From Syntrophus sp. (in: bacteria) (GTDB taxonomy: Bacteria; Desulfobacterota; Syntrophorhabdia; Syntrophorhabdales; Syntrophorhabdaceae): 33,117 bases of DNA. The translations under genes were made by a program, and so were the position numbers. The stretch lies in contig PNOM01000028.1 of NCBI GenBank assembly GCA_013824835.1, forward strand, positions 1-33,117, written 5' to 3'. The notes beneath the pieces were generated by a model. The model saw only the letters and a program-made list of their open reading frames with translations, had not been told where the DNA came from and ran no database searches. Of the stretch, positions 1 to 9,437 are shown piece after piece (the stretch's first letter is position 1; each line of letters opens with the position of its first letter).

Positions 1-12
1 GAGAATAACCTA

Positions 13-41
13 TTGAAATAATATCCATATTATGTTAAAAA
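13..41 (+). promoter_or_regulatory. possible promoter of the rimP operon
   Basis: TTGAAA at 13-18 is followed after 17 bases by TAAAAA at 36-41, a fair -35 with a weak -10, in an AT-rich stretch. Transcription from here would include the hairpin at 52-70 in the leader. A second weak option is TATACT at 129-134, which lacks a convincing -35. Neither is certain, and the true operon promoter may lie upstream of the window. Confidence 0.25.
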
Positions 42-51
42 ATATATGCAT

Positions 52-74
52 CAGTGGGTTTGGCCCGCTGTTTT
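52..74 (+). terminator. GC hairpin with T-run before rimP
   Basis: CAGTGGG at 52-58 pairs with CCCGCTG at 64-70 (seven pairs, one a G-T wobble) around a five-base loop, followed directly by TTTT. This is the form of an intrinsic terminator. It could end the upstream transcript. It could also be a leader attenuator for the rimP-nusA-infB operon, which would fit an operon encoding the terminator-acting factor NusA. Confidence 0.5.
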
Positions 75-165
75 AGTTTAGTAAGTGAAAAATTATTTCC
101 TGCATTCCTTCAGCATAAAATAATTTTGTATACTTACTTATCCCGTTTATCGGGGTTAGGGGACA

Positions 166-630
166 ATGATATCCGAAAAAGAGATTATAGAAAAGATCGA
201 GAGTATCCTCTTACCCATACTCCATGATGAGTCGATTGAGCTTGCAGATATGGAGTTTAAACCTTCAGGGAAACGATGGGTGCTCCGCATATTTATAGAC
301 AAGACAGGAGGCATAACAATAGCTGACTGCACAAAAGTAAACAGGGAGCTTGGAAGAGTATTGGATGTGGAAGATTTTATAGACCACCCCTATACCCTTG
401 AAGTCTCTTCCCCAGGGCTCACAAGGGCATTAAGAAAAAAAGAGGATTTCGTCAGGTTTAAAGGGAGACAGTGCAGGATAGTAACCAGAGAACCGATTAA
501 CGACTCACACGAGTTCAGGGGCAAAATCCTCAATGTTGCTGATGAAAAAGTAGAGATTGAAGGAAAAATAGATGTATTTACAATCCCGATTTGTGCTATA
601 AAAAAAGCAAAATTAGAATTTGAGTTATAA
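166..630 (+). CDS. rimP: ribosome maturation factor RimP
   Basis: This 154-residue protein is the 30S ribosomal subunit maturation factor RimP, which helps assemble the small subunit in the cytoplasm. The family signature LEVSSPGLTRAL is present near residues 78-89, between the N-terminal alpha/beta domain and the C-terminal SH3-like domain. Length is normal for the family. The ATG at 166 follows an AGGGG ribosome-binding site at 157-161. A short inverted repeat (CCCG/CGGG, about 142-154) lies just upstream and might affect access to that site. The gene is followed nine bases later by nusA, the usual order in bacteria, and it is probably the first gene of a long operon. Confidence 0.95.
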   Translation: MISEKEIIEKIESILLPILHDESIELADMEFKPSGKRWVLRIFIDKTGGITIADCTKVNRELGRVLDVEDFIDHPYTLEVSSPGLTRALRKKEDFVRFKGRQCRIVTREPINDSHEFRGKILNVADEKVEIEGKIDVFTIPICAIKKAKLEFEL

Positions 631-639
631 GGGGTACAT

Positions 640-1923
640 ATGTATTTTGATTTAAATTACGTTATCGAACAGGTGGGAAAAGAGAAAGGCATACCAAAGG
701 AGATCCTTATAAACGCCCTTGAAGAGGCTATTCTCTCGGCATCTAAGAAAAAATATGGCAGCCACCTCGATCTGGAGGCACGATATAATGAAGAGCTTGG
801 CGAGATAGAGGTCTTTCAGTTTAAAACAGTAGTAGACGAGATAAACGAACCTGATAACGAAATAGTCATTGAAGAGGCAAGAAAACAGGACTCTGAATGT
901 GAGGCAGGGGATAGTATAGGCGTAAAAATGGATACCTCATCCCTCGGAAGAATTGCAGCACAGGCTGCAAAACAGGTAATCGTCCAGAAAGTAAGAAACG
1001 CGGAAAGCGACGTTATTTACAATGAATATAAAAACAAAAAAGGCGAGATTGCAACAGGCGTCGTTCAAAGGATCGAAAAAAATCATTATGTGATAAACCT
1101 CGGCAAAACCGAGGCAATCATGCCCGTAAAAGAAGTGATCCCCGGTGAGACATACCGGCAGAGGGACCGTGTCAAGGCCTATATCCTCGATATAGAGAAG
1201 ACACAGAAGGGCTGCACCATAATGTTGTCAAGGACTCACCCCGGCTTCCTGATGAAACTTTTTGATCTCGAAGTGCCTGAGATACAGGAAGGCATAATAA
1301 AGGTCATAGGCGCTGCTCGAGAACCGGGAGAAAGGGCAAAGATATCTGTAAATAGCGGCGATGCTGATGTAGATCCCATCGGCGCCTGCGTAGGGGTAAA
1401 AGGATCAAGGGTTCAGGCGGTAGTTCAGGAATTGAGAGGCGAAAAGATCGATATAATACCCTGGAGTAAGGACCCTGCTAAATTCGTGTGCAATACCCTT
1501 GCCCCGGCAAAGGTTTCAAAGGTTTACATAAATGAGGAAGATCATTCCATGGAAGTCATTGTGAATGACGATCAGCTCTCTCTTGCCATCGGGAAAAAAG
1601 GTCAGAACGTGAGACTCGCATCAAGACTGACAGGATGGAAAATAGATATCAATAGTGAGTCTGAAGTGGAGGTTTCATCGAAGAAGATCATTGATGATCT
1701 CATGGAAAAACTGAAAGTGAGTGAGATTCTTGCCCGGATCCTCCACGACGAGTACCTGAGAGACGCCCAGGACCTGGCAAAATTGACACCCGAGGAACTC
1801 AACAAAATTACCAGTATTTCCATTGAAGACTGCAAGAGGATCATAGACCAGGCGCACCTGATCCGGGAGAAGGAAAAATCCGAAAAGCTTGCAAAGATAA
1901 ATGAGCAGCAGGAAGTGTCATAA
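640..1923 (+). CDS. nusA: transcription termination/antitermination factor NusA
   Basis: NusA binds RNA polymerase and nascent RNA and modulates pausing, termination and antitermination. The 427 residues show the N-terminal polymerase-binding domain, an S1 domain (about 135-200, including GEIATGVVQRIEKNHYVINLG) and two KH domains (about 210-345). The KH signatures are IGACVGVKGSRVQAV and SLAIGKKGQNVRLA. A helix-hairpin-helix-like segment follows at about 345-415. The protein is shorter than E. coli NusA (495), consistent with one rather than two C-terminal acidic repeats. The ATG at 640 follows AAGGGG. No ylxR or ylxQ gene lies between nusA and infB, unlike in Firmicutes. Confidence 0.96.
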   Translation: MYFDLNYVIEQVGKEKGIPKEILINALEEAILSASKKKYGSHLDLEARYNEELGEIEVFQFKTVVDEINEPDNEIVIEEARKQDSECEAGDSIGVKMDTSSLGRIAAQAAKQVIVQKVRNAESDVIYNEYKNKKGEIATGVVQRIEKNHYVINLGKTEAIMPVKEVIPGETYRQRDRVKAYILDIEKTQKGCTIMLSRTHPGFLMKLFDLEVPEIQEGIIKVIGAAREPGERAKISVNSGDADVDPIGACVGVKGSRVQAVVQELRGEKIDIIPWSKDPAKFVCNTLAPAKVSKVYINEEDHSMEVIVNDDQLSLAIGKKGQNVRLASRLTGWKIDINSESEVEVSSKKIIDDLMEKLKVSEILARILHDEYLRDAQDLAKLTPEELNKITSISIEDCKRIIDQAHLIREKEKSEKLAKINEQQEVS

Positions 1924-1986
1924 ACCGGGAATACTCTGAAGGACAGAACATTAAAGCGTGGACAAGGGCATAGGAAGGATTAGAGC

Positions 1987-4572
1987 ATGACAAAAATAAA
2001 GATTACAACCCTTACCGATAAGATAAGTGATGACGAGATTCTTTCAAAACTTAAAGGAATCGGTGTTAAAATAAAGGATAATTCAAAAGAAGAAACACCT
2101 CATGAGGAAAAAGCCGGAGGCACATCTTCTGCAAGCGACACCTTTATAGAAAAAAGGGTAACTTCCACGATCATCCGAAGAAGGGTACAACCGCCAACAC
2201 CACCCCCGCCGGCACCTGCTCCTGTAAAACAAAAAGAAGAACAAGCAGAAAAGAAGACTGAACCCCGGGAATCTGTAAAGGTTGAGGGAAAAGATACACT
2301 GACGATAATTATTAAAGAAAAGGATTTAACCGTCCATGGGGCAAAGATATCGCCCCTTGAGGGAGACAAAGCAGAGGCTGGTGCTTCTGCTGAAGAGACC
2401 CCCTCCTCTGAATCACTGAAAACTAAAATGGAAGCGGCCGCCGAAGAACCTTCCAAGGGCGAACGAGAGATTATAGGCCAGGAAAAAGAGAAAGAGATCA
2501 CCAAGGTCCTTGAAGAGGCGTATAAACAGGACCTCGAAAAAGAGGTTACCCTTACAGACGAGACCGAGGAAGAAAGAAAAAAGAAAAAAACAGAGAAACT
2601 TCTGAAAAAGATAGAAGAACAGGAATTTGAAGACACCAAAGCGAAGAAGAAAGGCCTTCTGAAAAGAAAGGTCGTCATAAAAGAAGAGGACCTTTATACA
2701 TTCAGAAGAGGCAAAGCAAGACCCGGCTCCGGCCGAAAGGGCGGAAGAGACAGGGCGGATGAGAAGAGAACAGAAGAGGAAAAGAGATTAGAAGCGAAAC
2801 CTGCCAGGAAAATCATCAAGGTCGGTGATACCGTTCAGGTAACTGAACTCGCAAAAAGAATGAACGTAAAAGCCCAGGACATTGTGACAAAGCTGCTGCC
2901 TCTCGGTATTCTTGTGTCTATAAATCAAAATATCGATTACGATACTGCCTATTGCGCAGCAACCGAGTTGGGCTTTGAAGTAGAAAAAATCGTCTCCATT
3001 GAAGACGAATTCCTTGCCCTCGAAGAAGAACAGAAAGAGAGCAGCATTAAAAACCTGAAACCCAGATCACCTGTTGTGACCATCATGGGTCACGTCGACC
3101 ACGGGAAGACCCTTCTCCTTGACACGATACGCCATTCCAATATAGCTGAAAAGGAAGCGGGCGGCATAACCCAGCACATCGGCGCCTATGTGGTAAACGT
3201 GGATGGAAAAGAGATTGTCTTTGTGGATACACCGGGACATGAGGCCTTTACTGCAATGCGTGCAAGGGGCGCCCGGGTCACCGATATTGTGGTACTCGTT
3301 GTTGCCGCAGACGACGGCGTCATGCCCCAGACGATTGAGGCAATCAATCACGCCAAAGCAGCGAATGTGCCGATCATTGTAGCGGTAAATAAAATTGACA
3401 AACAGAATGCAAACCCGGACAAGGTTTTGAACGAGCTCTCGGAATTGGGTCTCGCGCCTGAAGAGTGGGGCGGCACCACGTTGCTTGCAAAGATTTCTGC
3501 CAAGAAAAAGGTTGGCATCAAGGAGCTTCTCGATCTGATTGTTCTCCAGGCGGAAATGCTCGAACTGCAGGCAGATCCTGATCAGCTTGCAAAGGGTATC
3601 ATCATAGAATCAGAGCTTGATAAAGGTCAGGGACCGGTAGGAACCGTGATCATCCAGGATGGAACACTGAAGATAGGGGATCCCTTTATTGCAGGCAGTA
3701 TGTTTGGAAGGGTCAGGGCTATGGTAGGCGATAAAGGTGTCCGGATCCAGAAGGCGCCCCCCTCTACCCCGGTGCTTGTAGTAGGGTTCCAGGATGTCCC
3801 GCACGGAGGAGACCGGTTTATTGTTACTACGGAAGAAAGGTATGCGAGGGAACTCTCAAAGTTCCGGCAGGAGAAGTTAAGAGAAACAGACGCCCTGAAA
3901 AACTCGAGGACCACCCTTGAAGAACTCTATTCTAAAATGGGTGAATCAGAAAAGATCACACTTAATGTGATCGTGAAAGGTGATGTGAGGGGCACCATTG
4001 ATGCAATTACAGAAGCCCTGAGAAAACTCTCCAATGAACAGGTTGAGATTCAGATCATCCACAGCGGCGCAGGGGCAATCACGGAAACAGACGTGAATCT
4101 CGCCATGGCATCCGGGGCAATCATCATCGGCTTCAATACAAAACCGGTGGGCAAGGCCCAGGCCCTTGCAGAGCATGAGAAGATAGATATCAGGACCTAT
4201 TCGATCATATACGAATTGATTGACGAGGTCAAAAAGGCCATGGAAGGGATGTTGGCGCCCAAGATAGTCGAAACCGAGATCGGCAAGGCAGAAGTACGGA
4301 AGGTACTTACCGTTTCCAAGATAGGGACTATTGCAGGCTGCTACATACTTGAAGGCAAGGCAACAAGAAGCGCCATCGTGCATGTGCTGAGGGGCACTAA
4401 TACCATTTTTACAGGAAAACTGGCTTCCCTCAAGAGATTTAAGGACGACGCAAAAGAGGTTCAGACCGGTTATGAATGCGGGATATCAGTAGAAGGTTTC
4501 AATGATATCAAGGAAGGCGATTTCCTCGCATTCTCAATACAGGAAAAAGAAAAACAGACCCTCGATGGCTAA
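1987..4572 (+). CDS. infB: translation initiation factor IF-2
   Basis: IF-2 is the GTPase that delivers initiator tRNA to the 30S subunit and promotes subunit joining. The 861-residue protein has a long, charged, Lys/Glu-rich N-terminal region (about 1-270, with a proline run near residue 70) and an IF2_N domain (about 275-330). The GTPase core follows: G1 GHVDHGKT at 368-375, G3 DTPGH at 414-418 and G4 NKID at 468-471. Domains II to IV complete the protein, ending in the fMet-tRNA-binding beta barrel. The ATG at 1987 follows GGAAGGA. A 63-base gap separates it from nusA. No internal frameshift is seen. Confidence 0.97.
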   Translation: MTKIKITTLTDKISDDEILSKLKGIGVKIKDNSKEETPHEEKAGGTSSASDTFIEKRVTSTIIRRRVQPPTPPPPAPAPVKQKEEQAEKKTEPRESVKVEGKDTLTIIIKEKDLTVHGAKISPLEGDKAEAGASAEETPSSESLKTKMEAAAEEPSKGEREIIGQEKEKEITKVLEEAYKQDLEKEVTLTDETEEERKKKKTEKLLKKIEEQEFEDTKAKKKGLLKRKVVIKEEDLYTFRRGKARPGSGRKGGRDRADEKRTEEEKRLEAKPARKIIKVGDTVQVTELAKRMNVKAQDIVTKLLPLGILVSINQNIDYDTAYCAATELGFEVEKIVSIEDEFLALEEEQKESSIKNLKPRSPVVTIMGHVDHGKTLLLDTIRHSNIAEKEAGGITQHIGAYVVNVDGKEIVFVDTPGHEAFTAMRARGARVTDIVVLVVAADDGVMPQTIEAINHAKAANVPIIVAVNKIDKQNANPDKVLNELSELGLAPEEWGGTTLLAKISAKKKVGIKELLDLIVLQAEMLELQADPDQLAKGIIIESELDKGQGPVGTVIIQDGTLKIGDPFIAGSMFGRVRAMVGDKGVRIQKAPPSTPVLVVGFQDVPHGGDRFIVTTEERYARELSKFRQEKLRETDALKNSRTTLEELYSKMGESEKITLNVIVKGDVRGTIDAITEALRKLSNEQVEIQIIHSGAGAITETDVNLAMASGAIIIGFNTKPVGKAQALAEHEKIDIRTYSIIYELIDEVKKAMEGMLAPKIVETEIGKAEVRKVLTVSKIGTIAGCYILEGKATRSAIVHVLRGTNTIFTGKLASLKRFKDDAKEVQTGYECGISVEGFNDIKEGDFLAFSIQEKEKQTLDG

Positions 4573-4577
4573 GAATC

Positions 4578-4877
4578 ATGATTGTCGGCGTTTCGACTAT
4601 AGAGATATTTTTCCCCGAAAACCACTCTCTGAAAGATAAAAGACACGGGATAAAAAAGATAGTGGAAAAGATAAGAACGAGGTTCAGCATATCCGTCATG
4701 GAGGTTGAACAGACCAATCTATGGCAGAGGGCTCATATCGGGTTCGCAATAATCGGGGTAAAGAAGGATCATGTGGATGCTGCTGTCGAAAATGTCCATA
4801 ACTTTGTCGAGTCCCTCTACATCGGCGAAATTATTAATACAAAAACGGAGATTATAGTAATAGGCAATGAAATATAG
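4578..4877 (+). CDS. ylxP: DUF503 (YlxP-like) protein
   Basis: This is a 99-residue protein of the DUF503/YlxP family, identified by sequence features such as the N-terminal MIVGVSTIEIFFPENHSLKDKR, which is typical of the family, and by position between infB and rbfA. The compact alpha/beta protein has no signal peptide or membrane segment. Its biochemical role is not settled; the constant linkage to ribosome-assembly genes suggests an accessory role in ribosome maturation or translation. It starts five bases after the infB stop, without a strong ribosome-binding site, so translational coupling to infB is likely. Its last 11 bases overlap rbfA. Confidence 0.88.
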   Translation: MIVGVSTIEIFFPENHSLKDKRHGIKKIVEKIRTRFSISVMEVEQTNLWQRAHIGFAIIGVKKDHVDAAVENVHNFVESLYIGEIINTKTEIIVIGNEI

Positions 4878-5217
4878 ACGACTCAGGGTTCAAGACCTTT
4901 TAAGGGAAGAGATTTCTTCCATGATTCATAGAGATATTAAAGATCCGGGACTCGGGTTTGTCACCATACTGGAAGTAAAAATGTCCGAGGATTTAAAAAC
5001 CGCTAAGGTCTTTTACTCCATATTCGGTGATGATGAGGCAAAGGAAAAGACCACAGAGGCTTTGAAAAGATCAAGGGGTTACATAAAATTTCTCCTTGGA
5101 CAGAGGATTAAAATGCGGTATACACCGGAGATCAATTTCGTTCTTGATAATACCTACGAAAAGATTGCAAAGATGGAGGAGATCCTGAAAAAGGAAACAG
5201 ATGTTCACGAAGATTAA
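4867..5217 (+). CDS. rbfA: 30S ribosome-binding factor RbfA
   Basis: RbfA is a KH-like cold-shock factor that binds the immature 30S subunit near the 5' helix of 16S rRNA and assists its late maturation. The 116-residue protein shows the family pattern: an N-terminal helix with RRLRVQDLLREEISSMI, then DPGLGFVTILEVKMSEDLKTAKV and RMRYTPEINFVLD-like sequence near residues 78-90 (here KMRYTPEINFVLD). Length is normal. The ATG lies inside the end of ylxP and its own end overlaps nrnA by 17 bases, so the three genes are probably coupled in translation. Confidence 0.95.
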   Translation: MKYRRLRVQDLLREEISSMIHRDIKDPGLGFVTILEVKMSEDLKTAKVFYSIFGDDEAKEKTTEALKRSRGYIKFLLGQRIKMRYTPEINFVLDNTYEKIAKMEEILKKETDVHED

Positions 5218-6145
5218 GCAGATTATTGACGAAGGAAACAGGTTCCTCATTACCACACACATAGACCCTGATGGAGATGCAATCGGGTCCGCCTTTTCCC
5301 TTTACTGGGCATTAGATGCGCTCAATAAGCGCCCTCTCGTCTATTTAAAAGACCCGATTCCCTATAAATATGAATTCCTCCCCATACCTCCGAACTTTAC
5401 AAGAGAATTGCCAACAGACCGTTACGATGGGATCTTTGTTCTTGATTGCGGCAATCTGTTCCGGGTGGGACCCGGACACGAGCAATTAAAGGAGATGGGG
5501 CCTCTTGTCAATATCGACCATCACACTACAAATGAAACCTTCGGACTGATAAACATGATAGATGCAAGGGCCTGCTCCACCGCTGAGATCCTTTGCGCGC
5601 TCTATGAGTCCCTGGATATCACTCTATCATTGGATATGGCTATCAATATCTACACTGCCATATTGACCGACACTGGTTCTTTTCGTTTCGAAAATACAAA
5701 CTCCAATGCCTTTATCATTTGCGATAAAATGGTGCGGGCAGGGGTAAAGCCTGAATATGTATCGAGGATGGTATATAACAGCCATCCGAAAGAAAGATTT
5801 CTGCTCCTCGGCATGGTCCTCGCCACCCTTACCACATACGCAAATGACACTATCGCCATGGTCCATGTAACGGAGGATATGTTCCGGAAAACCACTGGGA
5901 CCAGAGAGATGTCGGACGGTTTTGTAGAATTGGTGAAAGAGATACGGGGAACGGAAGTAGCAATCCTGTTAAGGGAAATCCCGACAGGCTATAAAGTAAG
6001 CATGCGATCCATGGGCTCAATTGATGTTGCCCGTATCTGTAACCTTTTTGGCGGCGGCGGTCATAAAAATGCGGCAGGATGCACTATTCCGGGAAGCCTG
6101 AATGAAGCGGACAAAAGGGTAAAGGAGGCATTAGGCATTTCATGA
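5201..6145 (+). CDS. nrnA: bifunctional oligoribonuclease/pAp phosphatase, DHH family
   Basis: This 314-residue DHH-DHHA1 protein matches NrnA, which degrades short oligoribonucleotides (nanoRNA) and dephosphorylates 3'-phosphoadenosine 5'-phosphate. Motif I is THIDPDGDAIGS (19-30), the DHH motif is D106-H107-H108 (NIDHHTTN), and the C-terminal DHHA1 motif is GGGGHKNAAGC near residue 287. These residues bind the two metal ions. The position between rbfA and truB is common for this family. It overlaps rbfA by 17 bases and truB by 4. It would finish the RNA decay begun by PNPase, encoded two genes downstream. Confidence 0.92.
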   Translation: MFTKIKQIIDEGNRFLITTHIDPDGDAIGSAFSLYWALDALNKRPLVYLKDPIPYKYEFLPIPPNFTRELPTDRYDGIFVLDCGNLFRVGPGHEQLKEMGPLVNIDHHTTNETFGLINMIDARACSTAEILCALYESLDITLSLDMAINIYTAILTDTGSFRFENTNSNAFIICDKMVRAGVKPEYVSRMVYNSHPKERFLLLGMVLATLTTYANDTIAMVHVTEDMFRKTTGTREMSDGFVELVKEIRGTEVAILLREIPTGYKVSMRSMGSIDVARICNLFGGGGHKNAAGCTIPGSLNEADKRVKEALGIS

Positions 6146-7038
6146 CCCATTCAATGAACGGTTTTCTCATAATAGACAAGCCTTCAGGCATGTCCTCCTA
6201 TGATGTGATAAGAAAGCTCAAGCGGATCAGACCATTCACCAAGATCGGCTACATCGGCACCCTTGATAGAAACGCCACAGGAATTCTCCCCGTTGCCCTC
6301 AACGAGGGGGCAAAATTGATCGCCTTCCTTGAAGATGGATTGAAGGCATATAAGGCTTCATTCCTTTTGGGCACCACAACGGACACTCTCGACATTGAGG
6401 GAACAGTGCTTACTGCAGTTGATACGGAAGAATACGACAGAACAGTATTAGATGAAATACTCCAGAGGTTCAGGGGAAAGATCACCCAGCAGATACCTAT
6501 GTACTCCGCGAAAAGGGTAAAGAAAAAACCTCTTTACAAATGGGCGCGGGCAGGCGTTGCTATGGAGACCCCTCAGAAAGATGTGGAAATCTTCGACATC
6601 ACCCTTCTCGACTATACCCATCCCTATGTGAACATAGAGGTAACCTGCTCCAAGGGGACCTACATCAGGACCCTTGCCCACGATTTCGGCAACATACTCG
6701 GGTGCGGGGCAACCCTCTACACATTAAAGAGGACCCGGCACGGTGAATTCTTTGAAGAGATGTGTATTGATCTGGAAAAAATAAACAACGACCAAGATCT
6801 ATTAAACTCTTTAGTATCATTGAAAAATGTGTTAAAATCTATAAAAGAGACTGTGGTGGAGGCGCCCTTTGAAAAATATCTGAAGCAGGGAATGCCCATC
6901 CCGCTCCCCGGCAACTCAAAGGAATGGGTACACGGCGAGATCACAAAGCTTCTTGACACCAAAGAAGCGCTTATAGGAATAGGTATGGCAGATACGTTAT
7001 CGAAAACGATCAAGATAAAACGATTAATAAATAATTGA
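6142..7038 (+). CDS. truB: tRNA pseudouridine(55) synthase TruB
   Basis: TruB isomerises U55 in the T-loop of tRNA. The 298-residue protein begins with the family pattern [21 protein letters not shown] and contains the catalytic segment [12 protein letters not shown] with Asp42 as the presumed catalytic residue. The residue after it is Arg43, where many TruB proteins have proline; the active site is otherwise intact. [13 protein letters not shown] near residues 173-185 is the second conserved block. The ATG at 6142 overlaps the nrnA stop (ATGA). An AAGGAGG lies about 13 bases upstream. A second ATG at 6154 is possible but less likely. Confidence 0.95.
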   Translation: MTHSMNGFLIIDKPSGMSSYDVIRKLKRIRPFTKIGYIGTLDRNATGILPVALNEGAKLIAFLEDGLKAYKASFLLGTTTDTLDIEGTVLTAVDTEEYDRTVLDEILQRFRGKITQQIPMYSAKRVKKKPLYKWARAGVAMETPQKDVEIFDITLLDYTHPYVNIEVTCSKGTYIRTLAHDFGNILGCGATLYTLKRTRHGEFFEEMCIDLEKINNDQDLLNSLVSLKNVLKSIKETVVEAPFEKYLKQGMPIPLPGNSKEWVHGEITKLLDTKEALIGIGMADTLSKTIKIKRLINN

Positions 7039-7048
7039 GGAGGCATAT

Positions 7049-7318
7049 ATGTCATTAACCCCTGTAGAAAAAAAGACCGTCATAGAGGGATACAAAATCC
7101 ACGAAAAGGATACCGGCTCCCCGGAGGTACAGATTGCGCTCATTACCGAGCGGATCAAATCCCTCACCGAACATTTTAAGAAGTTCTCAAAAGACCACAA
7201 CTCGAGGAGAGGACTCCTCGTCCTTGTGGGCAGCAGGAGAAGATTACTCAACTACCTGAAGGAAAAAAACGTAGACAGATACAAAAAAGTCATTGAAAGA
7301 CTCGGCTTAAGAAAATAA
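7049..7318 (+). CDS. rpsO: 30S ribosomal protein S15
   Basis: S15 is a small-subunit protein that binds helices 20-22 of 16S rRNA and forms an intersubunit bridge. The 89-residue length is standard. The family pattern is complete: [25 protein letters not shown], then the [21 protein letters not shown] block. The ATG follows a strong GAGGAGG. It lies ten bases after truB and 27 bases before pnp, the classic rpsO-pnp pairing. No terminator or S15-binding pseudoknot was identified by eye. Confidence 0.98.
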   Translation: MSLTPVEKKTVIEGYKIHEKDTGSPEVQIALITERIKSLTEHFKKFSKDHNSRRGLLVLVGSRRRLLNYLKEKNVDRYKKVIERLGLRK

Positions 7319-7345
7319 TCCCAATAGAGGATAGAAAGGAACATT

Positions 7346-9427
7346 ATGAAAGAAAGCGTTACCATTGAATATGCGGGAAGGCCATTAACAATAAGTACAG
7401 GGGAACTTGCAAAACAGGCAGGGGGCAGTGTAGTTATACAATATGCCGATACTGTAGTGCTTGTTACTGCTGTTGCGCAGAAGAAACCATCAGAGAGGGA
7501 TTTTTTACCCCTCACGGTGAACTACCAGGAAATGTCCTATGCAGCAGGGAAAATTCCCGGGGGATTTTTTAAAAGAGAGGGCAGACCTACAGACCGGGAA
7601 ACACTCACATCCCGGCTCATAGACAGACCGATTCGCCCCTTATTCCCCAAAGGATTCAGAAATGAGACCCAGGTCATCGCGACTGTGCTCTCAGCGGATC
7701 CGGAGTGTGACCCCGCGACACTCAGTATCATAGGCGCTTCATGTGCCCTTACCCTTTCAAAGATACCCTTTGACGGCCCCCTTGCCGGTGTTAAGATCGG
7801 GAGAAAAGAAGGGTCATTCATTATAAACCCGACTACCTCGGAAATGGCAGACAGCGATATGGATATTATGGTTACCGGCACAAGGGATGCGATCATGATG
7901 GTTGAAGGCACCGCGAAATTTGCGAGCGACAGCGACCTCATTGAGGCCATCCATCTTGGTCATCAGCAGCTCATACCCTTAATCGAAATCCAGGAACAGC
8001 TCCGTGATAAAGTGGGTCCTGGGGCCAAATGGTCTGTAGAGACAAAGGAAGCACCTGAAGGTTTTAAGGAAACACTCCGAAATAACATAGAAAAAGAGCT
8101 TATTGAGACCTTCGCCATAAAAGCAAAGCTGGAGAGAGGAGAACGGCAGGGCGAGCTTCTTGAAACTATTGTAAAGGACAACCCTGACATAGCAGAACCC
8201 TTGATATATAAAACCTATGATGACATTACACGGGAGATACTGAGAGAGCAGCTCTTTTCCACAGGCAAAAGGATCGACGGACGTGCCCCTGACGGAATCC
8301 GTAATATTACCTGTAAAGTGGGAATACTCCCGAGAACTCACGGATCCGGTCTCTTTACCCGGGGCGAAACCCAGGCCCTTGCTATCACCACCTTCGGGAC
8401 CACCCAGGACGAACAAAAAGTGGAATCCCTCCTCGAAGGGGAGACATTCAAAACCTTTTTGCTCCACTATAATTTCCCGCCCTTCTCTGTTGGAGAGGTC
8501 TCAATGCTCCGGGGAACCTCCAGGCGCGAGGTAGGACACGGAAATCTTGCATTAAGGGCCATTACTCCTATCCTTCCCACCAATGAAGATTTTCCCTATA
8601 CCATACGTATCGTATCGGAAATACTTGAGTCTAATGGTTCATCATCTATGGCAACGGTCTGCAGCGGATGTCTATCCCTTATGGATGCAGGGGTGCCTAT
8701 AAAAGAACCTGTGGCAGGTATTGCCATGGGCCTCGTGAAAGAGGGCGAGAAGGAGATTGTCCTTTCAGATATTCTTGGAGATGAGGACCACCTTGGCGAT
8801 ATGGATTTCAAGATCGCCGGGACCAGGAATGGTATAACCGCTATCCAGATGGATATAAAGATTAAGGGCATCACAAAAGAAACCATGTGGAAGGCTATCA
8901 TTCAAGGCAAGGAAGGCATCGGAAAAATACTCGACATAATGGCTGAAACACTGAGCACCCCGAGGGAAGAGCTCTCACCTTATGCCCCGAGAATATACAC
9001 AATCAATATAAAACCGGATAAGATCAGAGACGTCATAGGTCCGGGAGGCAAGGTCATCAAGAGCATTGTTGAGCAGACAGGGGTCAAGATTGACATTGAT
9101 GACTCAGGTATTGTGAAAATTGCGTCCTCGGACGAGGAATCAGCGAATCATGCAATTGAAATTATCAGAGAACTTACAAAGGAAGTTGCCGTGGGAGAGA
9201 TATACCTTGGAAAAGTAAAAAAGGTGATCGACTCCGGCGCCATTGTTGAGATATTACGGGGCACAGACGGCTTTGTTCATATAAGCCAGTTGGCCGACGG
9301 TTTTGTAAAAAAGGCATCAGACATCGTGAAAGAACGGGAAGAGATGCTTGTAAAGGTCATAGATGTGGAACCGAACGGGAGAATAAAACTCTCACGAAAA
9401 GCGGTTCTTAAAGAACAGAAAGAGTAA
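7346..9427 (+). CDS. pnp: polyribonucleotide nucleotidyltransferase (PNPase)
   Basis: PNPase degrades RNA 3' to 5' by phosphorolysis and can add heteropolymeric tails. The 693-residue protein has two RNase PH domains (about 10-145 and 320-455) separated by an all-helical linker. A KH domain with GPGGK at 565-569 and a C-terminal S1 domain (about 618-690, with DGFVHISQLADG) follow. The FFKREGRPTDRE and SNGSSSMATVC segments are typical active-site regions. The ATG follows GAAAGGA. With nrnA upstream and a poly(A)/CCA-type nucleotidyltransferase downstream, the block encodes several steps of RNA 3'-end turnover. Confidence 0.98.
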   Translation: MKESVTIEYAGRPLTISTGELAKQAGGSVVIQYADTVVLVTAVAQKKPSERDFLPLTVNYQEMSYAAGKIPGGFFKREGRPTDRETLTSRLIDRPIRPLFPKGFRNETQVIATVLSADPECDPATLSIIGASCALTLSKIPFDGPLAGVKIGRKEGSFIINPTTSEMADSDMDIMVTGTRDAIMMVEGTAKFASDSDLIEAIHLGHQQLIPLIEIQEQLRDKVGPGAKWSVETKEAPEGFKETLRNNIEKELIETFAIKAKLERGERQGELLETIVKDNPDIAEPLIYKTYDDITREILREQLFSTGKRIDGRAPDGIRNITCKVGILPRTHGSGLFTRGETQALAITTFGTTQDEQKVESLLEGETFKTFLLHYNFPPFSVGEVSMLRGTSRREVGHGNLALRAITPILPTNEDFPYTIRIVSEILESNGSSSMATVCSGCLSLMDAGVPIKEPVAGIAMGLVKEGEKEIVLSDILGDEDHLGDMDFKIAGTRNGITAIQMDIKIKGITKETMWKAIIQGKEGIGKILDIMAETLSTPREELSPYAPRIYTINIKPDKIRDVIGPGGKVIKSIVEQTGVKIDIDDSGIVKIASSDEESANHAIEIIRELTKEVAVGEIYLGKVKKVIDSGAIVEILRGTDGFVHISQLADGFVKKASDIVKEREEMLVKVIDVEPNGRIKLSRKAVLKEQKE

Positions 9428-9437
9428 CCAGGGGTAA

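Noticed and set aside
6265-6273. TruB Arg43 in place of Pro after the catalytic Asp as a sign of inactivity
   Set aside because: All other conserved TruB blocks are intact, and I recall other TruB proteins with a residue other than proline here, so it is noted only as variation.
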